Assembly: GCA_964019425.1 (NCBI GenBank)
Contig: OZ025799.1
Span: forward strand, 806,001 to 870,000
Length of the DNA: 64,000 nucleotides
From: Flectonema sp. DT1601
Taxonomy: Eukaryota > Euglenozoa > Diplonemea > Diplonemida > Diplonemidae
Direction: 5' to 3'
The notes under the pieces: model-generated
Told to the model about the DNA's origin: nothing
Database searches by the model: none
Seen by the model: only the letters and a program-made list of their open reading frames with translations
Program-made: the position numbers and the translations under genes
In this document: positions 49,366-59,300 of the stretch, piece by piece
Numbering within the stretch: the stretch's first letter is position 1
Layout of the letters: each line of letters begins with the position of its first letter

Positions 49366-51942
49366 CTAGCTGTCATGACTTGGAAACTTTCCATCAAATA
49401 GTATCAAGTTGAGTGACTGCTTCGAACAGATGATTCTCCAGTAGTCGTAAATTGGATCATCAGTAAAGTCATCCAAGTGGATGAGTAGTTTCGCTGCTTC
49501 ATCAAAGTCACTTGTTGCAAGTATTCGTACGAACTCATTCCATCTTTCATAGGTACTTTCCTTATCTAATTGATACATCCATTCTTCATCTTTAACTACA
49601 CGTGATGATATCGCTTCGTAGACTAGTTGTGGTTTTGATGATAGTTTCGTGTAAGAAACCAATGCAGTTGCACGTGATTCTATACTCATCCTTGAGTGTT
49701 CAGCACATCTCTTATCAATCAAACCATTGTACCCCTCAGAAGCCGAATACTTTTCGAGTGTTGCTACAAATGATACCATCGGAGATAAGATTGAGAACTT
49801 CTTCATCCCAACAATTCCGATGTTGCCCACCTTCGCTTCCCCGGAAGACGTTGCGAACGACAACGGCAGCTGACAGTCCGACTTCGCCATCAGCCCACAC
49901 TTGACTGCACAGGAACGGTGGTCACTATTAGCTCGATTCGCATTGAAATACGCCATCAGTCTATCTCCGTTAAATGCATCGCACACTCCCTTGTTCTTGT
50001 TGACTGCGGATGTCAAGCATGTGATGAGAGAACAGTGTTGGTCAACTAGGTGCTCAGATTCAGTCATTGAGTGCCAACCGATGCTGTTGAACATGATGAC
50101 ACTTATTGTCTTCTTCTTCAATCCCATTTCAACTGCTTGGTGGTGTTGACCAAAAGATCGAGTGTGTGTCTTCGATGCTGAACTGTCCAAACTTGAACTC
50201 TTAGTGAGTGCTGTATCGTGACTCTCCTCATCATCTGACTTCATCAACACACTCTGCGGCATGTAATTCTTGTACTCAATTAAATTCTTAACCATTTTCC
50301 TAAACGATTGCTGCATTGCCCTCACCTCACTCAGAGAGCTCAAAGGTATCTTCAGATCCACGGAATCGGTTTCCATCACAGCAACAGCAGCCATGTCATC
50401 ACTCAACACAATTAGTGGTGAGATTATAATATTTGTGAACACAACAGAGAGCCCTAATAGAATCACTACACAAGTAGCTGTCACTACGTACATGATGGTG
50501 TAGTTCTTATCACGTTCATCATCTGTGTCTTGTTTGTCTTTCACAATTTGAACACGAATAACTTCAGCAGCATCATCAATAACAGACATCACACTATTAC
50601 GAGGGACTAGAAGGACTAGGTACCAATGAATGTCTAATAACTTTACAGAAGCAACTCGCACCCAGTAGAGAACTGATGTGTTGGTGTCTGTCCAGTCAGC
50701 AACTGTTCCCGCTGGCAAACTCTCAATGTGGTCGTAGTACTCACCGTAATTGCTGTTGTTGGCCATTTCTATCATGTGCCTGCCGTGTCTTGCGATTGGA
50801 GAGAGTTCCCCGTCTGCCCTTCCATTCAAAGTGTGATTTACAATAGGGAAAGACACTCCCCTACTAAAGGCTATCGTCCCATTATCATCGTGTGCTGAGA
50901 TTAAGTAGTAAGCATCACCAACATTGCATCCTGCGATGTGACTAACAAGACCAGTCCAAGGGTCTTTCTCAACAGCATAAAGAACAGACCCATCTGGTAG
51001 TGACGTAGCTTTAATCATATCTGTGACAGTTGTCATATCTAGAATAGTAGTAACGAATCCTGTACGACCAGCTTGCCTTGGATATATATTCACCTGATCA
51101 CGGTGTATCATCGGTGTACAGGCTTGCAAAGACACGGATGGTCCTGTCGGGACGATAGGGGAATGAATTGTAGTTTCAGAAAGAATAGAATTCTGATCGG
51201 GGAATCTCATATTATGAAAACATCTGTTAATCAATTCCTCACGCTCTGGAGGTAAAGTGTCAGCAAAATCAGCACCGCATCTCCCATACCGTGAGGAATC
51301 GTAATAATTACAAGGTCCCTCAACAATATGACCCGAACCGTTAGTATTCCCAAAGTTAAAAAAACGCTGCAAGTTAAATGGACCATCCGGATAACTGAGA
51401 CGAGACTCTGCAACAATTTGAATAAAATCGCCATTTGGATAAGCACCAGACACGAAATATACAAGTTCACCCCCCCAAGCACCACTGTATGCTTGTCTGA
51501 GAGTGTCACTGTTGGGTGTTTGATTCCAAGCAGTGATTGCAAGACTTATAAAGCCGTAGCGTTCCATAGCATTTAAGTGTTGGGCGTAGGCAGCTTTTCT
51601 TAGAGTTGTGTCGATAAAATCAGGATTCGACACCACATCAGGGTGATACTGTGCTAGTAACCTTACCATATCTTCAGCAACAAGAGTTGGTGAAGCTAAC
51701 ATTGCTGTTAGCTTTGTTTTCGAATCAGTCAATACGGAGAGTACCAACTTAGCAGTAACCTCTCTCACATTAGTACCACCACTTTCCATACACTGAGAAA
51801 TACCTCGATCTCCTGTAGCACGAGCATCATCTGTCGACTTGTTCCCCGTCGAGATCGACATCCCTCCCAAGATCAGACCTGTCGCAAAGATCATCGACAC
51901 TGCCAGTGCCAGAGTGAGTGACTGAACACCAAGTATTCCCAT
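49366..51942 (-). CDS. Receptor R7: most divergent ectodomain (type D)
   Basis: The protein has 858 residues from the ATG at 51942; the acceptor is at 51966-51967 (TATAG in place of TGCAG). Residues 1-58 and about 380-570 are the same as in R1-R6, with nucleotide identity switching on sharply near 50812 and 51770. Between them the ectodomain differs strongly (REVTAKLVLSVLTDSKTK, YFVSGAYPNGDFIQIVAES, GCNVGDAYYLISAHDDNG), although Cys and many aromatic positions are conserved. The linker (SHDTALTKSSSLDSS) and the cyclase-domain start (GWHSMTESEHLVDQH) are also distinct. The C-terminal 80 residues are divergent and end FDGKFPSHDS. This copy is the first receptor in the direction of transcription and may be the oldest. 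Confidence 0.8.
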   Translation of the reverse strand: MGILGVQSLTLALAVSMIFATGLILGGMSISTGNKSTDDARATGDRGISQCMESGGTNVREVTAKLVLSVLTDSKTKLTAMLASPTLVAEDMVRLLAQYHPDVVSNPDFIDTTLRKAAYAQHLNAMERYGFISLAITAWNQTPNSDTLRQAYSGAWGGELVYFVSGAYPNGDFIQIVAESRLSYPDGPFNLQRFFNFGNTNGSGHIVEGPCNYYDSSRYGRCGADFADTLPPEREELINRCFHNMRFPDQNSILSETTIHSPIVPTGPSVSLQACTPMIHRDQVNIYPRQAGRTGFVTTILDMTTVTDMIKATSLPDGSVLYAVEKDPWTGLVSHIAGCNVGDAYYLISAHDDNGTIAFSRGVSFPIVNHTLNGRADGELSPIARHGRHMIEMANNSNYGEYYDHIESLPAGTVADWTDTNTSVLYWVRVASVKLLDIHWYLVLLVPRNSVMSVIDDAAEVIRVQIVKDKQDTDDERDKNYTIMYVVTATCVVILLGLSVVFTNIIISPLIVLSDDMAAVAVMETDSVDLKIPLSSLSEVRAMQQSFRKMVKNLIEYKNYMPQSVLMKSDDEESHDTALTKSSSLDSSASKTHTRSFGQHHQAVEMGLKKKTISVIMFNSIGWHSMTESEHLVDQHCSLITCLTSAVNKNKGVCDAFNGDRLMAYFNANRANSDHRSCAVKCGLMAKSDCQLPLSFATSSGEAKVGNIGIVGMKKFSILSPMVSFVATLEKYSASEGYNGLIDKRCAEHSRMSIESRATALVSYTKLSSKPQLVYEAISSRVVKDEEWMYQLDKESTYERWNEFVRILATSDFDEAAKLLIHLDDFTDDPIYDYWRIICSKQSLNLILFDGKFPSHDS

Positions 51943-52264
51943 TTTCTTAAAATGAGAAAAGAAACCTATAGTGAGGAGTAGAAGTAATTCGAAGACTTGC
52001 CTTGAAACTCTTCAGGTATCCAACTGCGGACTTTTAATTTGTAATTTTCTATGGAAAATAATACAGATGACAAAACAGATCATGCGCAAGACACGATAAC
52101 AGATTGTGTTGGTAAGGCTAAACGGAATTAGCCAGGTTTGTTAAATCTTTATTTTAAAAAAGCCATCCGGCATCCATCAATAACGATGGAAACGACGAGC
52201 TACATGAACCACCTGTCATGGTTATACTTCAATACTGTATGACACTGAATACTCATCTACCTCA
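51943..52264. other. Spacer upstream of R7
   Basis: The receptor flank similarity ends about 20 bp beyond the acceptor. A degenerate trace (GCTAAACGGAATTAGCCAGG near 52120-52138) recalls the GCTCAAGCGGAATTGGCAGG of other receptor 5' flanks. No gene was seen. Confidence 0.4.
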
Positions 52265-52702
52265 TTACAAGAAAGTCATGTAGAAAAACGCTCCCAAGAG
52301 TGCTGCTGTCGCAGTGAGGGGTGCAAAAGGAGGTGCCCCTGCTCCAAGAAAGAATAACAGTATTGCATTCAGAAAACACAATCCCAATAACAGAGGAATT
52401 GTAGATGTTATAAACAAACGAAGACCTTCTTTTCTTCCAATCTTAACAAGAAGTTCAAATCCCGCTATGGCAGGTAGCAGTCCACCGAATGCTGTCCAAA
52501 AAGCCCACTGCATGTATGGGTCTCTCCACCCGGGTTCAGATATTCTCCAAGCAACATAAAACAGACCTAAATAGAAAAAGGCATTAGAAGCGACCTCTTT
52601 AACTGGCATTTTCTTCTTCTCTGGTTTTAGAGGACGACGCATCCCTGGTTGTTGCGGACCGTGACTGTGTCCATGACCACTATGACTGTGACTATGCGCC
52701 AT
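52265..52702 (-). CDS. Small four-segment membrane protein with His-rich N-terminus, unknown function
   Basis: The protein has 145 residues. It begins MAHSHSHSGHGHSHG, a histidine-rich stretch that could bind zinc or other metals, then a basic PLKPEKKKMPVKE segment. Four hydrophobic segments follow: about 40-54 (FFYLGLFYVAW), 64-86 (WAFWTAFGGLLPAIAGF), 95-119 (TIPLLLGLCFLNAILLFF) and 129-145 (ATAALLGAFFYMTF). Histidine loops of this type occur in cation-diffusion and ZIP transporters, but no transporter signature is present in the membrane part. The acceptor at 52718-52719 gives a 15-nt leader. I do not recognise the family. Confidence 0.7.
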   Translation of the reverse strand: MAHSHSHSGHGHSHGPQQPGMRRPLKPEKKKMPVKEVASNAFFYLGLFYVAWRISEPGWRDPYMQWAFWTAFGGLLPAIAGFELLVKIGRKEGLRLFITSTIPLLLGLCFLNAILLFFLGAGAPPFAPLTATAALLGAFFYMTFL

Positions 52703-52717
52703 TTAATAATATCAATC

Positions 52718-52719
52718 CT
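52718..52719 (-). promoter_or_regulatory. Splice acceptor AG for the His-rich membrane protein
   Basis: The minus strand reads TTATTGTCTAACCAG, then a 15-nt leader to the ATG at 52702. Confidence 0.45.
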
Positions 52720-53374
52720 GGTTAGACAATAATAAGATACCATACTAACTAACGAGAACATCATTTGGTGTGATAACTACTGCAATGATACGACAGGAGG
52801 TTAATCAAATCAAACAACACGTCGTCTTGAGCTACATTTATTCCTCTTGACTGATGAGTGAGTGTGTTAACTGTATAAAAACCTTTATAATTAAATAATA
52901 ATCTCTTTTTTACTATTTTCTTTTTTTTTTATGAATGCACGAAGCCAATTAATCACCATGGAAACAGTGAGATAATACTCTTCGTGTTTTTTTTTTTTTT
53001 CCCTTTCTTTTTTTTTTTAAAGAGGGTGTAAATCAGGATGACAGGCATTGAAGAAACAGTTTTTGAAAGCAACGAATAATATTGTCTTTCAAGAACTTTA
53101 AAGTTTGCAAAATAAAAAAAATAAATAAAAAATGAACCGATTAGGCTCAACGAAGAACGTAGCCCATAGCATGGAAAGAAAAATAATAAAAGTTTCTGTG
53201 TAACTAAACACTACTAAAACGTAGAGAAAACTTAACAAACTCGCTTGGAAAAGAGAGAAATATACTTCGGGAAAATAAACAAAACAATAAATGTGATAAA
53301 CAGGACAGAGAGAATGCTTCGGTTTTGGTTTCCCAGAAGGAAACGAAACTTCGAAAATCTACCACAAAAATAAT
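52720..53374. other. Spacer downstream of the giant gene
   Basis: About 650 bp, AT-rich, with T runs at 52918-52930 and 52988-53022 that are A runs on the transcribed strand. No gene was seen. Confidence 0.5.
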
Positions 53375-56300
53375 TTATTCACTGTCATCGTCGAGACCTA
53401 GTTCGATACGACGGAGTTCAAAACCTTTTTTCTCATCATGTTGATAAGGTGATTCACCACCTTGAGGAGAGCTCCCATCAGTGAAAGTCATTTCCAACAC
53501 TGGAGCATCAGATAAAACTCTGCTTGGTCGTTTTACTTGTTTCATATTTGAAAATCGTCTGCCGGATGATTTCTTTTCAAGTTCTTCAGACCCAAGAAGA
53601 TCTGCAAGACGACGTGTTTCATCAATCTTTCTCTGTTGTCGAATATCTGCGAATCGTCGAGCTTGATCGAGTGTTGTTGCTTTACGAAAGTCATATTCAT
53701 CTTCTGAGGAAGACGAAATCTCTGGATTTTTTAATTTCATGCCGACTTTTCTGGCCATCGGTGCAAGAGATTGATACGCTTTAACTCTGGCAACGTGAGT
53801 AATCTCTTCCCACGTTAGATCACCATCACCATCGAGATCAATCATGTCGAGGATTTGTTCTTTACCAGCATCGAATACCATGACCCATGCAAACATTAAA
53901 AGGGTTCCCAAATTAATAACTAAAATAACTACCGTGACCAAAACTTCACCAGTCCCTTGAAGAGCGTATTCCGGTGCGTACAACATCGATAAGTTTAGAG
54001 ACAGTGAAACTGATCCCAATGCGAGGTTTTCTAGAGCCCACAGTCTGCTGTACATAAACGGTTTAGCAAAAATATTTATCATCAAAAATGCGGTCATCAA
54101 CCACAACCCGAATAAGACTCGGTATTCAGCATAAGTATCACCAGAGAAGAAAACAATGATGAAAACAACAAGCATCTTTCTAAACATAACAACCATCTCC
54201 CAATAATACCTGTTGTGGTTTTTTTAAATAAATCCAGTAGATGCCAGTTTAAGGGTACCTACCCATCACATATATAATAACAAACCTGTTCAATCTGTAA
54301 CCCGAGTAAAGAAATCCGAGCATTGCGTTGGTACTTTTTTTAAGCAAACCATGACCATCGTAGCCTCCATAAGCAAAGAGTAACTGTATTGGTTTGGGTG
54401 ATTGTTATGTGTATTGTAATGAATAATTGAATTTATAATCTACTAAAGAAAACGCATACCACACCACCAGCTACGGGGATTCCAACACCATAAGCGAGTA
54501 GGAAAACGACTGCAAGGAATCTCCATTTGCTGTATTCAGTTGTGTCACATGAGAGTTTCATATCAATTGAGAGATACGATTCGTGAAGATCAGCAATTCG
54601 TTCACATTTCATTAGAGTAGCGATTTCAGTCATCAGTCGAGGGTATGCTAAGAATATTATAACTAACACTGTTACTATGTATACTTCTTTAACACCTTGT
54701 CCACGTTCCTTCTTGTAACGAACCCTTCCAGCTAAAGTTGTAACATCATACTCTGGTTCTTCTTGAGTGATAATAATCTTACGTAAGACTTTCTTGCCGA
54801 TTATACTTTTGTGTTTAGTGTCGTCATGTCTTGCTTTTAGATGATGGTATCTAGGACCAGTTTTTTCTTTTTCAGTATGCATGACTCGGTGACAAACTTG
54901 ACACATAAGCTCACCACTTATAAGGGGCAGTGATTCGTTTCCTTTTCTCTTTGTTCCAAGTTGCTTTATGCGTTCTTGATGCTTTGAACGAGTGCCAGCA
55001 GGTTGATAGAATGGAGCGACTCTATCTGACCAAGGTTTGTGAGGTTCTCGTTCTTCTCCACAACTATCGCAGGCAACAATAGCAAAGTCTGTTCTGCAGA
55101 TTGTACATTTAAAAAGACCTTCATCAGGTCTCGCACCATCTTCATACTGGTCTTCAGTCTTTGCTTTGAAGGTACTCCAATCACCGTGTTCGCTGTACGT
55201 AAATTTTAATTTCATACCCCTAGTAATCTCTATTGCTGATTTAAATAAAACAGATCCTTTCATTGACTGAGCACTAGAATCCGTCATATCAAACTCTAAC
55301 TGTTCGGCTTCTCTACCTCCAACGACTAACTTTGATCCTTCGAACTTCGGTAGTGGTATTAACCCACCTCCAACAGCATCAAGATGAAGCATGATGAGTC
55401 CGCCAATCTTTATTTCTATTCTTGTTATGTAACAAATTGATTCTGTTGATCCGATGATCTGACGACATTCACCTGTTCCAGGACTGATGTGGTGGAGTAC
55501 TTCAGCAGCGCGTAGAAGTGTTTGAGCGTCTTTGAAGTTTGTTTTTAAAAGACCTCCTCCAGCTTCGGTTGTGAGTTTTGCTTCCCTCGCTGATGCGACC
55601 GTCTGTTCGATTTGCTTTTGAATTCGAGCCCACCTTCGTCTGTGAGGTAGTCGAGAAGTTTGTGAAAAATGTTTATGCGCTTGCATTTCTTCTTCTAACT
55701 TTTTGATACTCGCAGACAGTTCACGAACCTCACCCGCAATATCACTATGCAACGCCTTGTCTTGTAACTCTTCGAGTCGACGCTCATTCTCCGCATCCTG
55801 TTCGATGTGATACTTCTCTACTTCACGAGCCTTAGTAAGTCGCTGTTTCCAACTCATGTTGCATTTCCAACGTTTTTTATCTTCCATTGCATCCCTAGCT
55901 GCTAGTCTGTAACAAGAATCTATTTGATAAAGTCTACAGTAAGAACGATTATCTTCAGCTGTTCTGACAGGAGCTCCAATCGGTTCTCTAATGTAATTCC
56001 ATTTCTTTAAGATTGAAGGAAGTTCTGCACGAGCTTCAACATCAGGGTTAGGAACATCGACTAGGGCTTCATAGATGCCGTCGATGTTGATTTCAAGAGA
56101 AATGACAGTACCGAGTGCCCAAGAGTGGAGGAGGTCATCTTTAACTTCAGCACGTTCACCAGGATTTAGAACTTGACTGATGTTTCGATCGTCGAAATTG
56201 ATTCCTTCGTCTACGATGGCTTCATCGAGGTCTTCATCAACTTGACTATTTGAAATGTTTTGATCAACTGGAAGGAGGTCTTGTGGATCTGTTGAAGTGC

Positions 56301-59300
56301 CTGTCACAGCCGCTCGTATTCTTTCCATTAAACTTTGATCACCTGTCGGTTGTTGTTCGATTTCTAAATTATTATCTCTGGGAGACTCAATATCAGGCAC
56401 AGCTGATAACAACGCCTCTCGTTCTGCTTCAACTTCTTGCTTTGCGACTTCCCATTCATCAATCTTAGCCACTGATTCAGGTTTCGTCCAAGTCGACTCA
56501 CCAGTGGTTCGGCTTTTCCAATACATTCTTCCGTAGCGTTTGCTGGTTTTTTGTACCCATTCGGTTTCGTCGCCGGGGGGATTTTCTTTCAACTCTTTTA
56601 TTTTAAGGTCGTATTCTTGTAGACGTTGTTGAGTTTCTGGATGATATAACACAGATTCAATGTTCTTTTTTAGTTCATTCTTTTCAGCCTCAGTTCCAGA
56701 CTTTAAAACTTCAATAGCAGCGTCTGTTTCCTCCGCAGCAAGTTTATCAGCTCTTTCTTGCATTTCTTTAACTCGTTTGTATTCGTTGATACGAACAGTT
56801 TTTTGATTTTGAGAAACTTCATCGTGATCACCCCAACCATCTTGCATTCTGTTAGCGTTGTAGACATTCTTATCTGTGATGTACTCATCGTCTTGTTCTA
56901 CATAATCATCTTGTTCATCATCGGGTTTCTTTGATGGAGACTCTCGTATAGAATCTGAAGGTGATGCTAGCTTAGCCCTATCTCTCAATTTCCCAAAACT
57001 CGGAACTGGTTTCCCCGTTTGTATCGCAAACATTTGGGCTATCTGTTCTTCTTCATCTTCTGCATCAAGACCGATTGAGTATCTACGTGATCGGGTATTC
57101 TTTAATGTATGCATCGTCTTCTTCTTCATCAAGTATGATTTAAATGCGATTACCAAAGCAATAAATCCAGGTAGAACAAAAACGAATAGAGGAACAATCA
57201 TCCACATCTGAAATAATTGGTATTGATTCCAGCCCATAGCACAGCCGAATCCTCCTGGGTTTGGACCGCTTGATGCTTCTTGAATCTCAAGTACTTCGTT
57301 GAGTAACGCTTTAATCCGAGTTTGAAATTCTTTCATCAAAGTAGCAGTTTGCAAATAGTTCATTAGAATTTTAAATATTATCGATAATCTTGATTTTTGT
57401 TTACCTCCGCTGTCCAAATTACTTTTTACCATAATCGTGATGACAACAAGCGTTGCTAACGTCATCCCAGTTATAATTAAAATGCTGACTATCAACTCAG
57501 GACAAGCAGTGCACGTATCTCCAGTGCGTCCCCAGTTAGGTCTACAAACAGCACATAAAGGTCCCATTGTTCCATTTTGGCATAGGGCGTCTCCAGCTAG
57601 TCTGCGATCTGCTCGATCACAATTTGCGGCTTTACAGGCATAGAATTGAATGCTGTTTTCTGAATGTCTCCAGAATCCGGTTTTTGCTTGAATAAAAACA
57701 GTACCATCACATACACCTCCAGCAGGACAAGGCAAACAGTGAGTCGAAAAATTTAGTGCAAAGTACGTCAACCCACCAACAGGTGGACATGTCACTCTGG
57801 TTAAGTTATGTGATACTGATAATAGGTATGCCGCATAGTGAGGTTGTCGAAGTGTGTATGTTAATTTATAAATAACTCCGTGCCATACATCAGATACAAT
57901 CAACCCTTTAAAGTCAGCAGCAGCAGCAACAGTTATAGCTGCTTGAACTACTGATAACTGACTGTTACCACCATCGTGAAAAGGTGGATCAAAAGGTGAA
58001 TCAGATATTCGATTTGATGATATTTTTGAGTAAAGGGGTTTGCCTCCCAAATCTTGAGGAAGGAATGAAAAGTGTGGCAACCAACAAAGACCGGTTCCAA
58101 CACAAGCTACTTCACCAGGTGCACATGTAGCAACACAATTTGATGAACCATCCGTAAGTAGAGTAGTCTTCTCACCTGGAGAACTCGGTACTCCAGTTGC
58201 GATGATCTGATCACCACGAGTTGGTTCACGATAGACTTTAGTCTCCCATCTATCAGTGACAGGTATCTGAGAAACGAATCTTCTCTCTCTCCCTGAGAGT
58301 CCCATTAATTCATAAGCTTCAAGTGTAATCCCAACTTCAATAGTTTCAGGTAGATCATCTCTAGCTAAAGGATTACCTGAGATATCTTTTATTTCTAAAA
58401 CTGGTGCTGGAGCTAATGGTGTCTTCCCATCACTAGTCGTAGGTGGAGATGTTGAAAACCCAAATGAATAAGGAACATTTACTCCAACCTTCAGACGAAT
58501 TGCTCCCGACTGAATCACATTACCATTTTTATTTTTAACATTGGTCGTAAAGTTTAATGTGTAAGTTCCAGTTACAGGATATGTAATTGAAAAGTCTTGA
58601 ATTCTGAGAATACCAGACTCAGTCCAGGCTTTGATAGTTCCATTAAGAGGAGAACCAGTACAGTTAAATCCACGAATCTCATCGCACTGTTTCATAACGA
58701 GGTGATCACCTACTCTGTGAACAGATCTTGATTCAGTCTTTGGTGGAAACATTACAAGTTCGATGTCAACTTCGGTAGCATGGTTGGGATCAAATCCGTG
58801 TTCTTCATAGAGATCACCTCCTCCAGAATCTTTCAAAACGATAAGCATCTCACCAATATGAATTAATGGACTAGTTTTAAAACATCTTTTCGGAATAGTA
58901 GACATATCCCCAGCATCATACGGACAGGGTAATGAATCATCGTTGTCTAAAGCTGTATAATTACTAAACGGACATAGTGCTGGACTAGCACAGCCTACTA
59001 CAATACCTAAGAACGACGGAACAGGGCTTTTCATTTGAAATGGAATAGGTGTGCTGGCAAAATCCACATTTGCTTCATCGAATAACTGCAAACCAAAAGA
59101 ACCACTTCCGATAGCAAGTGGGCTAACATCTCTTCTATTGATGCTGCTCTGTGAAGAGATCTGTCTCTCAGCTGTTACTGATGGTAAAGTCAACACAGCT
59201 GTACAGGTATCTCTGTAAGTGACAGATAAAGAATTACCCCCAAGAAGAACTTTTAGTCTTCTTTTCGGTTGAAAGTCCCATCCTGTTAGTGTTACTTGAG

